This document shows, piece after piece, positions 8,827-18,483 of a DNA stretch of 64,000 nucleotides. Under the pieces are notes generated by a model, which saw only the letters and a list, made by a program, of their open reading frames with translations, did no database searches and was not told the DNA's origin. A program made the position numbers and the translations under genes. Source of the DNA: Microbulbifer celer (GTDB taxonomy: Bacteria > Pseudomonadota > Gammaproteobacteria > Pseudomonadales > Cellvibrionaceae); NCBI RefSeq assembly GCF_020991125.1, contig NZ_CP087715.1, forward strand, positions 62,001-126,000, given 5' to 3'. Each line of letters begins with the position of its first letter. The first letter of the stretch is position 1.

Positions 8827-11800
8827 ATGAAACTGAAAAAAGCATTTCTATTGCTTCTGCCATCGACGAGCAGTTATGTGAAAGCCGCAGTTGCGGTCTT
8901 ACTGCTGTCGGTTTCCACTCTCTGTGCAGCAGACAACCCGCTAGTATCCCATGTCTACACGGCGGACCCGGCGGCGCGGGTGTTCGACGGTCGTGTATAT
9001 GTGATCGTTACCCACGACCAGGATACCCAGTCTGATTACAGTGAGCTGCACGATTACTACATGTTCTCTTCGGACGACATGGTCAATTGGCAGGATCATG
9101 GTGTGGTTTTTGATGCGCGCACCGACAGCAGCTGGGCCAATCTCGCCTATGCGCCGGATATGATTGAACGCAACGGAAAGTATTATCTTTACTTCCCCAA
9201 TGGCGCCAGTTCAATCGGGGTGGCGGTGAGTGACAGTCCCACGGGCCCGTTTACGGATCCGCTGGGCGGCCCGCTGGTCGACCGCAATACACCCAATGGA
9301 AATGTGGATTGGGTGTTCGACCCGGGTGTGTTCATTGATGATGACGGTCAGGCGTATCTGTATTTCGGTGGCGGCGGTCCCGGTAATGCACGTGTTATTC
9401 GATTGAATGAGGATATGATCAGCACCAGTGGCGCGGCGATAACTCTGGATGTGCCGAATTTCTTTGAAGCGCTGTACATGCACAAGCGCAACGGCACCTA
9501 TTATCTGACCTATTCCACTGATACCGCGGGCGGGCTGGCGATAGACTACATGACCAGCAACAACCCGACATCGGGCTTTGTGCACCGTGGCACGGTGCTC
9601 CCCAATCCCTGGGAAAACAACAATAACAACAACCACCAGTCCATTCTGGAATTCAACAACCAGTGGTACATTTTTTATCACAATCGCGCTGTGGCCAATG
9701 CGCGCGGTGCCAGCACCTACCAGCGCTCGATCAACGTTGATCGGATCTTTTACAACGGCGACGGCAGCATACAGCAGGTCAATGCAGGGTCCGCGGGGGT
9801 GCCGAAGCTGAAAAACATCGATCCCTTTGTCAAAAACGAAGCGGAAACCATCGATAATGAACAGGGCATCGAGACCGAAGGTCCCGCCACCGGTACCAGG
9901 AACCTTGCGTTCATCCAAGATGGCGACTGGGTCAAAATTTCCAACGTCGACTTCGGTGCGGGTGCAACAGGTTTCGAAGCGAGTGTTGCTTCGGACACCA
10001 ACGGCGGTACCGTTGAGATCATTCTAGATGATGTGAACAATTCGCCGGTCGGAAGTCTTAATGTTGGCAATACCGGCGGGTGGCAGAACTGGCAGACGGT
10101 TTCAACACAAATCAATACGGTGACCGGCCTTCACGATCTTTATCTGCGATTTACCGGTGAAAGCGACTATCTGCTCAATCTGGACTGGTACCGGTTTACT
10201 GGTGGTTCGGTTGAGGGCAGCACGCTAGTGGTGGAGTTGGAAAGCCTGTCCGGCCAAAGCGGCTTTTCGCCGTTCAATGTGGAGTTCGATTCGGCCGCAT
10301 CCGGCGGGCAGTATATAGCGTGGCCGAATAACGGCACTCAGATACTGACTTCGCCATCGGACGGTGAGACCGGCCAGGTCGAAATCCCGTTTACGCTCTC
10401 ACAAGCGGCGGATGTGCAGTTTCAGATCCGCGCCAACATGGCAAACGGTGATGACGATTCCTTCTATTACAAACTGGATTCCGGCGCCTGGACTACCCAG
10501 AACAATACAGCTACGAATGGTTGGGATACGCTGATGCCGGCAACCTTCGACAACCTGTCGGCGGGTGACCACACTCTGCGGATTTTACGGCGCGAAGATG
10601 GCGCAGGGTTGGATCGAGTGACACTGGTCGCGTCTGCCGGAGCGATTAGTGATTCCGGCAGTGGTGGCGGTGAAGACAGTGCGATCGTGGTCCGCGCCCT
10701 CGGTACCACCGGCACTGAGTCGATTACTCTGCGCGTGGGCGACACTGACGTACAGAGCTGGACACTGACCACCGCCATGATGGACTACGCGGCCACCACC
10801 GATCTTACCGGTGACGTCACTGTGGCATTCACCAACGATGACGGCGACGCCGATGTACAGGTGGATTACGTAGAGGTCAACGGCCAGGTTCGTCAGGCTG
10901 AGGATCAGAGCGAGAACACCGGTGTCTGGGGCAATGACCAGTGCGGCGGCGGCTCGAACTCTGAGTGGCTGCACTGCAGCGGTCATATCAATTTCGGCCC
11001 GGTATTCGGCGGCGACCCCGGCCCTTCTCCCACCGCTTTTTTTGTCGGCAACATTACCACGGGCGGCCAGGTCCGGTCCGACTTTATGCAGTACTGGGAC
11101 CAGATCACGCCAGAGAATGAAGGCAAGTGGAGCAGCGTGGAAGGAACCCGTGACCAGTACAACTGGAGTGGCCTGGATGCGGCATACAACTTTGCCAAGC
11201 AAAACGGTATTCCGTTCAAACAGCACACGTTTGTATGGGGGAATCAGTCACCGAGTTGGATCAATAATCTCAGCCCCTCGGAGCAGGCCGCGGAAATCGA
11301 AGAGTGGATTCGCGATTATTGTGCACGCTATCCGGACACTGAAATGATCGATGTGGTCAACGAGGCTACCCCCGGCCACGCGCCCGCCGACTATGCGCAA
11401 AGCGCGTTCGGTAATGACTGGATTATCCGTTCGTTCGAACTTGCCAAACAGTATTGCCCGAATGCCACGTTGATCCTGAACGATTACAACGTGCTGAGCT
11501 GGAATACACAGGAATTTATCGACATGGCCCGACCGGCGGTTGAGGCCGGTGTGGTGGACGCTATCGGTCTGCAGTCGCATGGGCTGGAAGACTGGTCCCT
11601 GAGTGATCTGGAAAGCAAACTCGACGCGGTAGCCGCCCTCGGCTTGCCGATTTATATCTCCGAGTACGACATCAATCATGCCGACGACCAGATACAGTTG
11701 CAGATCATGCAGGAGCAGTTTCCGATGTTTTTTAATCATCCATCGGTCGTCGGGATTACCTTGTGGGGTTACGTGGCCGGTCAAACCTGGGTGCCTAACA

Positions 11801-11871
11801 GCGGCCTTATTCGCAGTGATGGCACACACCGCCCGGCCATGACCTGGCTGATGAATTTCCTGGGGCGATAG
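8827..11871 (+). CDS. Bifunctional GH43-CBM6-CBM60-GH10 arabinofuranosidase/xylanase
   Basis: A 1014-residue secreted multimodular enzyme. A signal peptide ends near LCAAD (about residue 36). GH43 spans about 37-330 (TADPAARV base motif, FDPGVFIDDDG), resembling arabinoxylan arabinofuranohydrolases. A CBM6-like module (336-459, from NEAETID to LDWYRFT) is followed by a second beta-sandwich of CBM type (464-604), then a CBM60-like module (619-724) with QCGGGSNSEWLHC. GH10 occupies 738-1014, with acid/base E846 (DVVNEA) and nucleophile E946 (ISEYDI). The GH10 domain is somewhat short for the family but carries both catalytic motifs. One protein could debranch arabinoxylan and cut its backbone. 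It follows the GH16 gene by 94 bp. Confidence 0.93.
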   Translation: MKLKKAFLLLLPSTSSYVKAAVAVLLLSVSTLCAADNPLVSHVYTADPAARVFDGRVYVIVTHDQDTQSDYSELHDYYMFSSDDMVNWQDHGVVFDARTDSSWANLAYAPDMIERNGKYYLYFPNGASSIGVAVSDSPTGPFTDPLGGPLVDRNTPNGNVDWVFDPGVFIDDDGQAYLYFGGGGPGNARVIRLNEDMISTSGAAITLDVPNFFEALYMHKRNGTYYLTYSTDTAGGLAIDYMTSNNPTSGFVHRGTVLPNPWENNNNNNHQSILEFNNQWYIFYHNRAVANARGASTYQRSINVDRIFYNGDGSIQQVNAGSAGVPKLKNIDPFVKNEAETIDNEQGIETEGPATGTRNLAFIQDGDWVKISNVDFGAGATGFEASVASDTNGGTVEIILDDVNNSPVGSLNVGNTGGWQNWQTVSTQINTVTGLHDLYLRFTGESDYLLNLDWYRFTGGSVEGSTLVVELESLSGQSGFSPFNVEFDSAASGGQYIAWPNNGTQILTSPSDGETGQVEIPFTLSQAADVQFQIRANMANGDDDSFYYKLDSGAWTTQNNTATNGWDTLMPATFDNLSAGDHTLRILRREDGAGLDRVTLVASAGAISDSGSGGGEDSAIVVRALGTTGTESITLRVGDTDVQSWTLTTAMMDYAATTDLTGDVTVAFTNDDGDADVQVDYVEVNGQVRQAEDQSENTGVWGNDQCGGGSNSEWLHCSGHINFGPVFGGDPGPSPTAFFVGNITTGGQVRSDFMQYWDQITPENEGKWSSVEGTRDQYNWSGLDAAYNFAKQNGIPFKQHTFVWGNQSPSWINNLSPSEQAAEIEEWIRDYCARYPDTEMIDVVNEATPGHAPADYAQSAFGNDWIIRSFELAKQYCPNATLILNDYNVLSWNTQEFIDMARPAVEAGVVDAIGLQSHGLEDWSLSDLESKLDAVAALGLPIYISEYDINHADDQIQLQIMQEQFPMFFNHPSVVGITLWGYVAGQTWVPNSGLIRSDGTHRPAMTWLMNFLGR

Positions 11872-11910
11872 CTCTTCAGCAGATTGCCGAGTCTGGGCTC
11901 CTACGAAAAA

Positions 11911-11946
11911 CAGCGCCCTCTTTAGTCAAGGGCGCTGCAGGTTTTT
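11911..11946 (+). terminator. Rho-independent terminator after the GH43-GH10 gene
   Basis: A 9-bp stem CAGCGCCCT / AGGGCGCTG with a 9-base loop is followed within a few bases by a run of five T. It lies 40 bp after the GH43-GH10 stop codon. Confidence 0.75.
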
Positions 11947-12013
11947 CCACGACGGATCTCCTCGGTTTGACCCATAAAACCAATCATACGAATAAATAGT
12001 GGAGGGATTTGCT

Positions 12014-13549
12014 ATGAGTGCTATCACGCGCAGCCTGGCTGCAGTTCTTTTGTGCCTGATGTGGTCAACGGGACACGCCGCGCAAGGCTCCATGACCATC
12101 GTCAACGACTGGGGCTCGGGTTTTCAGGGCGAGGTGACGGTTACCAACGACAGCAGTAGCGTTTTGACGAACTGGACGGCCGAATTCGACATGGCCATCT
12201 CCATCGACAACATCTGGGGGGCACAGATCCGGTCGAGTAGCGGGAACCGCTTTGTAATTGAGCCGGCCGCCTGGGGTGCCGAGATAGCGCCGGGGGCCTC
12301 GGTGACGTTTGGTTTTAATGCGTCGCCCGGTAACCTGTCCGCAGTCAGCGTCACGGTCAACGGCGATACCGGTGCCGGCTCATCCAGCAGCTCAAGCTCT
12401 TCGGGTGGTTCCAGTTCTTCGAGCGGTTCCAGTTCTTCAAGTAGTTCTGGTTCCAGCAGTAGCAGCGGTGCCAACGCGATTACCGTTCGCGCCCGCGGCA
12501 CAACCGGCAGCGAGTCAATCACACTGAGTGTGGGCGGTGCTGATGTACAGAGTTGGACGCTGACGACCGCAATGATGGACTACGTAGCCACCACCAATCT
12601 GGAAGGTGATGTCACGGTGGCCTTCACCAACGATGACGACGGCGATGCCGATGTGCAGATTGATTACGTGGAGGTCAATAACCAGATCCGCCAGGCCGAG
12701 GACCAGAATGAGAACACCGGCGCCTGGGGCAATAGCCAGTGCGGCGGCGGCTCGAACTCTGAATGGCTGCACTGCAACGGCTATATCAACTTTGGCGACA
12801 CGTCGTCGAGTTCAAACGACAGTGGATCGGCCGGGTGCGGTTTGGCCCTGGGGTTGAGTAACGGTCGGCACAGTATCAATGTCGGCGGGATGAACCGGGA
12901 ATACATTATTGATATCCCGAACAACTATGACATGAACAATCCCTATCGACTCATTTTTGCCTGGCACTGGCGGGGCGGAAGCGCCGACAACGTTGCCAAC
13001 GATTCCTATTACAACCTGAAGGGACTGTCGAACGACACGGCGATTTTCGTGGCTCCCAACCGCGCGGAGGGCACCGATGGCTGGACGAATACCAACGGCC
13101 GGGACATGGACTTTCTGCGAGCGATGCTTGACCAGTTCAGCAATACACTGTGCATCGACGAAGAGCGTATTTTCTCCGCCGGCTGGAGTTACGGCGGAAT
13201 GATGTCTTTCGCCGTTGGTCGCGAGATGGCCGCCACCTTCCGCGCCATTGCGCCGTCGTCCGGCGCGCTCTGGACGCCGTACAGCGACAGTGGTTTACCG
13301 ATGGCCGCGTGGATATCGCACGGAACCAGTGACAGTGTCGTCGGGTTCGGCAGCGGGGAGGAGGCGAGAGATCTTTATGTCTCGGCCAACAACTGCTCCA
13401 GTACAACGGTTCCCACAGATCCGTGGCCTTGTGTGGAATATCAAAACTGTGACACCGGACATCCCGTTGTCTGGTGCCCATTTAATGGAGGTCATACCAC
13501 ACCGTCCTTTTATTCCAACGCCGTCTGGGACTTTTTCAGCCGGTTCTAA
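12014..13549 (+). CDS. CBM2-CBM60 feruloyl-esterase-like (CE1) secreted protein
   Basis: A 511-residue secreted esterase. I choose ATG 12014 because GGAGGG at 12001-12006 precedes it at proper spacing; an in-frame GTG 15 bases earlier lacks one. After the signal peptide (ending GHAAQ), a CBM2-like module (about 25-115) with conserved Trp residues is followed by a poly-serine linker, a CBM60-like module (153-261, QCGGGSNSEWLHC) and an alpha/beta-hydrolase domain (about 275-511). The nucleophile elbow is GWSYGG (S392), with the probable catalytic His in GGHTTPSF. The catalytic domain belongs to the feruloyl esterase/PHB depolymerase-like branch. It would remove ferulate from arabinoxylan. The CBM60 is very similar to that in the preceding gene. 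Confidence 0.88.
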   Translation: MSAITRSLAAVLLCLMWSTGHAAQGSMTIVNDWGSGFQGEVTVTNDSSSVLTNWTAEFDMAISIDNIWGAQIRSSSGNRFVIEPAAWGAEIAPGASVTFGFNASPGNLSAVSVTVNGDTGAGSSSSSSSSGGSSSSSGSSSSSSSGSSSSSGANAITVRARGTTGSESITLSVGGADVQSWTLTTAMMDYVATTNLEGDVTVAFTNDDDGDADVQIDYVEVNNQIRQAEDQNENTGAWGNSQCGGGSNSEWLHCNGYINFGDTSSSSNDSGSAGCGLALGLSNGRHSINVGGMNREYIIDIPNNYDMNNPYRLIFAWHWRGGSADNVANDSYYNLKGLSNDTAIFVAPNRAEGTDGWTNTNGRDMDFLRAMLDQFSNTLCIDEERIFSAGWSYGGMMSFAVGREMAATFRAIAPSSGALWTPYSDSGLPMAAWISHGTSDSVVGFGSGEEARDLYVSANNCSSTTVPTDPWPCVEYQNCDTGHPVVWCPFNGGHTTPSFYSNAVWDFFSRF

Positions 13550-13587
13550 GCCAGGGTCGGTCTCACGAGGAATGTGACTGGATAGGC

Positions 13588-13625
13588 AGCGCCCGCCGCT
13601 TCACAGTGGTGGGCGCTCGCTTTTT
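13588..13625 (+). terminator. Rho-independent terminator after the feruloyl-esterase gene
   Basis: Stem AGCGCCCGCC / GGTGGGCGCT (one G-T pair) with a 10-base loop, followed by a T-rich run. It lies 38 bp after the esterase stop. Confidence 0.7.
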
Positions 13626-13715
13626 CGCCCTGTCCCGAGATGGTCTTCGTGGGACGGCCTATCGCTTCCAATGTGCAATGAATCCATCTCTCACACAATC
13701 AACACCAGGATATTT

Positions 13716-14669
13716 ATGAGCCTGACCAGAATTACAACTCTCGTTTCACTGCTTGTATGTGCTGCAAGCGCACTCGTCTTCACCGCACCTGCGATGGCGC
13801 AGGACGGGACCATCTACCCCCTGCAACCCCTCGAGGAGCCGAAAGCCATTCCGCTGGGCACGGGTGGCGTCGAGGGGCAGACTGCGCCCGAGACCTGGTT
13901 CCGTCAGTGGGGAGTCCCGATGGCGAGGAATATCTCCAAAGCCACTCTCACCCCTTTCCTGCCTGAACCAGGCGAAGCAAATGGTGCGGCCGTCATTGTG
14001 GCTCCCGGTGGTGGTTTCCGATGGCTGTCGATAGACAATGAAGGCTGGAAAGTCGCGGAGGCTCTTGCCGACCAGGGGATTGCTGCCTTTGTGCTCAAGT
14101 ATCGCCTCCAGCCGACCCCGGAATCTCTCGACGGCTTCAGAGAATCGATGAAGCAACTCTTCGCTGAAGCTGGTGCGACGCCTGACGCCGAGAAGAAAGA
14201 TGAAAAGCCGTCGCGCTCGCCGAACTGGGACTTGTCCATTCAGCTTGAGGATGCCGAGGCTGCCTACGCTCTGGTCGTCGAGCGGGCCGGCGAGTGGGGG
14301 GTGGATACCGATCGCCTGGGTATGGTCGGTTTTTCTGCGGGTGCTGCGCTCACGATGCACTCTGCGCTCAATTCCAAGACCATGGACCTGGCTTTTATCG
14401 GACCTGTCTATGGGGGCATGGGTCCGGTCGAGGTACCGGCGGATGCGCCGCCCATGTTCAATGTTATCGCCACCGATGACTTTCTTTTCCGGGGCCAGTT
14501 TGGCGTGGTCAAGTCCTGGTTCGAAGCGGGCCGGCCGGTAGAATTTCACCTCTACCAGAATGGCGGCCACGGTTTCGGTCTCGGGAACCCCGACCGTACC
14601 AGTAACCGCTGGTTTGATGCCTTTATGCATTGGCTGGGTGTAAATGGTTTTCTCGCTGCCAATGCGTGA
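13716..14669 (+). CDS. Secreted alpha/beta-hydrolase, acetylxylan-esterase-like
   Basis: A 317-residue protein with signal peptide (ending APAMAQDG). I start at ATG 13716 because the upstream in-frame ATG at 13671 adds 15 non-signal residues. The fold markers are the oxyanion-hole motif VAPGGGFRWL, the nucleophile elbow GFSAGA (S207) and a catalytic His in NGGHGFG. The sequence belongs to the BD-FAE/acetyl esterase branch often annotated as xylan esterase. It lies in the same direction as the xylan enzymes and directly precedes a GH43 lipoprotein gene with almost no spacing, so the two are probably co-transcribed. Likely role: deacetylation of xylo-oligosaccharides; ferulate or other acyl groups are possible. 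Confidence 0.82.
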   Translation: MSLTRITTLVSLLVCAASALVFTAPAMAQDGTIYPLQPLEEPKAIPLGTGGVEGQTAPETWFRQWGVPMARNISKATLTPFLPEPGEANGAAVIVAPGGGFRWLSIDNEGWKVAEALADQGIAAFVLKYRLQPTPESLDGFRESMKQLFAEAGATPDAEKKDEKPSRSPNWDLSIQLEDAEAAYALVVERAGEWGVDTDRLGMVGFSAGAALTMHSALNSKTMDLAFIGPVYGGMGPVEVPADAPPMFNVIATDDFLFRGQFGVVKSWFEAGRPVEFHLYQNGGHGFGLGNPDRTSNRWFDAFMHWLGVNGFLAANA

Positions 14670-14684
14670 GTGTGGTGTCGAACG

Positions 14685-16379
14685 ATGAAAAGTAAAAAAC
14701 GTGTGAAGGCCTGCGCGCGCCGGCGATCGCTACTTTGTGTCCCGGCGGTTATCGCGCTGTCGTACGGTCTGCTCGCGTGCGGGGCTGAAAGAGCGGGGCA
14801 TCAGACATCCGCGCACAGCGAGACACTCAACAGCGCGGCAAGCGTCCCCGAGCCCGTTGCAACGCGCAACCCCATCATCTGGGCGGACGTCCCCGACATG
14901 TCGGTAATCCGCGTCGACGACAGCTACTACATGAGCAGCACCACCATGCACATGAATCCGGGGCTGCCGATCATGAAATCCCGGGACCTGGTGAACTGGA
15001 CGCTGCTGGGGTATGCCTACGACACTCTGGTCGACAACGCCCAGATGAATCTGGAGGGCGGGAAAAATGCCTACGGTAAGGGCTCCTGGGCGAGCAGCCT
15101 GCGTTATCACGATGGGCAGTTCTATGTGTCCACTTTCTCTGCCACTTCCGGCAAAACCCATGTGTACACAACCGACGACATTGAGCAGGGGGATTGGCAT
15201 GAAACCGCTTTTGAACCCGTTCTACATGACCATTCGCTGTTCTTTGACGACGGCCGCGTCTTTATGGTTTACGGCAGCAACGAAATCCGGTTGGTCGAAC
15301 TGGAGTCGGACTTCTCGGGAATAAAAACCGACGGCATCAATCAAGTGATTATCGCCGATGCCAGTAAAGTGGCGGGGGACGACATCCTGTTACCGGCGGA
15401 GGGATCGCAGCTTCACAAGATCGATGGCCGCTATTACCTGATGAACATCACCTGGCCGCGCAACGGCATGCGCACGGTGGTGATTCATCGCGCCGATCAA
15501 CTGACCGGGCCATATGAGGGCAGAGTTGCACTGCAGCACCAGGGTATCGCGCAGGGCGGGCTGATAGATACGCCGGAGGGAGACTGGTACGCGATGCTGT
15601 TTGGTGACCGCGGCGCGGTGGGGCGTATTCCCTATCTGGTACCGGTAACCTGGGATAACGGATGGCCAGTACTCGGCAGGGATGGAATGGTCCCCGCAAC
15701 CATCGATCTCACGCTGGGAGGAAAGCCGGTCGGCAATACCAATGTTGCCGGCATGGTGGCATCGGACGAGTTTGATCAGTCCAGGTTGCCTCTTGCCTGG
15801 CAGTGGAATCACAACCCGGATCGCGATCACTGGTCTCTGTCCGACAGGCCCGGTTATCTGCGCCTGACTAATAGCCGTGTGGATACCGGTCTTCTGCAGA
15901 CGCGCAATACGTTGACTCAGCGCACTTTTGGCCCGGAAAGTACCGCGGAAGTGCGCCTCGACTTGTCGGCGATGCGTGTCGGTGATGTCGCCGGCCTGGC
16001 ATTGTTGCAGAAGCACTACGGCTATGTCGGTGTGGTGCGGGAAGCGGGAGAGCGATTTATCGTGATGGTGAGTGCGGAGGAGGGAACACCGCGGGAGCTG
16101 GGGCGCGTACGGTTGCAGGGGGATGTGGTCTACCTGAAAGCGCACGCCGGGTTTCGCGAGCTGAAAGACACCGCCCACTTCTCTTACAGCTTAGACGGCG
16201 AGGAGTGGCGTCCGATGGGGGCGCCCCTGAGAATGACATACACCTTGCCGCACTTTATGGGCTACCGCTTCGGTCTTTTCAGTTTCGCTACGGGGGAGCC
16301 GGGAGGACACGTGGATTTCGACTACTTCAGGCTGAAGAAGCCAGTTTCCTTTACGCGTGGCCCCGCGTTGCCGCGGTGA
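14685..16379 (+). CDS. GH43 lipoprotein, beta-xylosidase/arabinofuranosidase type
   Basis: A 564-residue GH43 protein. The start at ATG 14685 gives a basic N-region and a lipobox LLAC; residue +2 after the Cys is Gly, so the lipoprotein is predicted to reach the outer membrane. The frame is open 15 bases further upstream from a GTG. The catalytic propeller spans about residues 60-345 (NPIIWADVPDMSV, GSWASSLRYHDGQFYV). A C-terminal concanavalin-like domain (about 350-560) matches the beta-xylosidase C-terminal domain found in GH43_12-type enzymes. It starts 15 bp after the esterase stop. It probably releases xylose or arabinose from short xylo-oligosaccharides; which sugar cannot be decided from the sequence. 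Confidence 0.88.
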   Translation: MKSKKRVKACARRRSLLCVPAVIALSYGLLACGAERAGHQTSAHSETLNSAASVPEPVATRNPIIWADVPDMSVIRVDDSYYMSSTTMHMNPGLPIMKSRDLVNWTLLGYAYDTLVDNAQMNLEGGKNAYGKGSWASSLRYHDGQFYVSTFSATSGKTHVYTTDDIEQGDWHETAFEPVLHDHSLFFDDGRVFMVYGSNEIRLVELESDFSGIKTDGINQVIIADASKVAGDDILLPAEGSQLHKIDGRYYLMNITWPRNGMRTVVIHRADQLTGPYEGRVALQHQGIAQGGLIDTPEGDWYAMLFGDRGAVGRIPYLVPVTWDNGWPVLGRDGMVPATIDLTLGGKPVGNTNVAGMVASDEFDQSRLPLAWQWNHNPDRDHWSLSDRPGYLRLTNSRVDTGLLQTRNTLTQRTFGPESTAEVRLDLSAMRVGDVAGLALLQKHYGYVGVVREAGERFIVMVSAEEGTPRELGRVRLQGDVVYLKAHAGFRELKDTAHFSYSLDGEEWRPMGAPLRMTYTLPHFMGYRFGLFSFATGEPGGHVDFDYFRLKKPVSFTRGPALPR

Positions 16380-16518
16380 AACGATAGAGTGTGGTAATGC
16401 TCCCCTCGACGACGGCGGCTGTCTCTCTATAGATCTGAGTGGCGGCAGGGGGGGCTTGTCCCTCAAATTAATAAGTCATACAATAACAACTAATGAGAGA
16501 ATAAGTAGGGGTTCAGTA

Positions 16519-18255
16519 ATGGCCAGTGATAAGAAAAAGACGGTCCTGAGGTCGGCCAATTGGTTCGGTACCCGTGACAAGAATGGTTTCATGTACCGCA
16601 GTTGGATGAAAAACCAGGGCATCCCCGATCATCATTTTGAAGGCAAACCGGTCATTGGTATCTGTAATACCTGGTCCGAGCTGACGCCGTGCAACGCCCA
16701 CTTCCGCAAAATTGCCGAGCATGTCAAAAAAGGCGTGATCGAAGCCGGTGGCGTACCGGTGGAGTTTCCTGTTTTCTCCAACGGCGAGTCCAACCTGCGC
16801 CCTACTGCCATGTTCACCCGCAACCTCGCGTCTATGGACACCGAGGAAGCCATCCGCGGCAACCCGATCGATGCGGTGGTACTGCTGGTGGGGTGTGACA
16901 AGACCACCCCGGCGCTGCTGATGGGCGCCGCCAGCTGTAACCTGCCGACCATTGTGGTAACCGGCGGCCCGATGCTGAACGGTAAGCACAAAGGCAAGGA
17001 TGTCGGTTCCGGTACCCTGGTGTGGCAGGCCCATGAAGAATACAAAGCCGGCAACATTTCCCTGCACGAATTCCTCAGTGCTGAGGCCAGTATGTCTCGC
17101 TCTGCCGGTACCTGTAACACCATGGGTACCGCGTCCACCATGGCGTGTATGGCGGAATCCCTCGGCACCAGCCTGCCGCACAATGCAGCAATCCCTGCGG
17201 TAGATTCCCGCCGCTACGTGCTGGCGCATCTCTCCGGCATGCGTATTGTCGACATGGTGCACGAGGACCTGACCCTGTCCAAGGTGCTGACCAAGGAAGC
17301 TTTCATCAATGCGATCCGCACCAATGCTGCCATCGGTGGTTCCACCAACGCCGTGATTCACCTCAAGGCCATCGCCGGCCGTATGGGCGTGGACCTGGAG
17401 CTGGACGACTGGAACGAAGGTCGCGGTGTGCCGACACTGGTGAACCTGCAGCCGTCCGGAAAATACCTGATGGAAGAGTTTTACTATGCCGGCGGCCTGC
17501 CCGCGGTGTTGAAGCGTCTGGGTGAGTCCGGCGCACTGAATAAAGACTGTCTCACCGTCAATGGCAAGACCATTGGCGAAAACGTCGAAGATGCACCCTG
17601 CTACGACGATGATGTCATTCGCACGTTGGACAACCCGTTGGTGGAAAATGGTGGTATCTGCGTACTGCGCGGTAACCTCGCGCCGCGCGGTGCGGTGTTG
17701 AAGCCTTCCGCGGCCACGCCAGAGCTGATGAATCACCGCGGTCGTGCAGTGGTGTTCGAAAACTTTGAGCACTACAAGTCCCGCGTTGTCGATCCGGACC
17801 TGGACATCGATGAAACCTGTGTCATGGTACTGAAGAACTGCGGTCCCAAGGGTTACCCGGGCATGGCGGAAGTCGGCAATATGGGCCTGCCGCCGAAGGT
17901 ACTTAAAAAAGGCGTTAAAGATATGGTGCGTATCTCCGACGCGCGCATGAGCGGCACCGCATTTGGTACCGTGGTATTGCACACCGCGCCGGAAGCGATG
18001 GAGTTCGGCCCGTTGGCGGCGGTGCAGGATGGTGACATGATTCACCTGGACGCAGAAAACGGCGTGCTGCACCTGGATGTACCCGATGAAGAAATTGCCG
18101 CGCGCCTGGAAAAATTGAAGGCGAACCAGGTCATTGCCAGCACCAGTGGCTACGAAGCCATGTATCGCAATCATGTGATGCAGGCCGATGAAGGCTGTGA
18201 CTTTGATTTCATGGTCGGTTGCCGCGGCGCCGAGGTGCCACCGCATTCTCATTAA
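16519..18255 (+). CDS. IlvD/Edd-family sugar-acid dehydratase (L-arabinonate/D-xylonate type)
   Basis: A 578-residue cytoplasmic Fe-S dehydratase that converts an aldonate to its 2-keto-3-deoxy acid. Start ATG 16519 follows a purine-rich TAGGGG; the frame extends upstream without a better start. Cluster and active-site motifs are ICNTWSELTPCN, VGCDKTTPA and AGTCNTMGTAS, plus DARMSGTAFG near the C-terminus. The neighbours, an SDR dehydrogenase, 2-oxoglutarate semialdehyde dehydrogenase and lactonase, point to L-arabinonate dehydratase (EC 4.2.1.25), with D-xylonate as the alternative. A paralogue is encoded at 26805-28547. An AT-rich stretch (TCATACAATAAC, 16476-16487) just upstream may hold its promoter or operator. 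Confidence 0.88.
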   Translation: MASDKKKTVLRSANWFGTRDKNGFMYRSWMKNQGIPDHHFEGKPVIGICNTWSELTPCNAHFRKIAEHVKKGVIEAGGVPVEFPVFSNGESNLRPTAMFTRNLASMDTEEAIRGNPIDAVVLLVGCDKTTPALLMGAASCNLPTIVVTGGPMLNGKHKGKDVGSGTLVWQAHEEYKAGNISLHEFLSAEASMSRSAGTCNTMGTASTMACMAESLGTSLPHNAAIPAVDSRRYVLAHLSGMRIVDMVHEDLTLSKVLTKEAFINAIRTNAAIGGSTNAVIHLKAIAGRMGVDLELDDWNEGRGVPTLVNLQPSGKYLMEEFYYAGGLPAVLKRLGESGALNKDCLTVNGKTIGENVEDAPCYDDDVIRTLDNPLVENGGICVLRGNLAPRGAVLKPSAATPELMNHRGRAVVFENFEHYKSRVVDPDLDIDETCVMVLKNCGPKGYPGMAEVGNMGLPPKVLKKGVKDMVRISDARMSGTAFGTVVLHTAPEAMEFGPLAAVQDGDMIHLDAENGVLHLDVPDEEIAARLEKLKANQVIASTSGYEAMYRNHVMQADEGCDFDFMVGCRGAEVPPHSH

Positions 18256-18354
18256 CAGTTTGCATTAGCAGTTCGCGCAAAGCGCTACGTTTGCAGCCGA
18301 CAGTAAAAGTTTTGTACAGGTAACCATTAATCCGGTTTATCACGTTGACTCCCA

Positions 18355-18378
18355 AGCGCCCCTCGGGGCGCCTTTTTT
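18355..18378 (+). terminator. Rho-independent terminator after the dehydratase
   Basis: Stem GCGCCCC / GGGGCGC with a very short loop, directly followed by CC and six T. It separates the dehydratase from the SDR gene 106 bp further on. Confidence 0.78.
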
Positions 18379-18483
18379 CCATCAACGTTTCGTAGTCTCC
18401 CCGGCGTGGCACCTGTAATCTGGATTTTTCCAGGTCATGGAATTCCCCACAGAGGGTAAATGCAATAACGAAAAAGTGAGCGA

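Noticed and set aside
16513..18252. 579-codon open frame antisense to the first dehydratase
   Set aside because: Same artefact as above, over the paralogous gene; the shared artefact in both paralogues reflects shared codon bias, not a conserved antisense gene.
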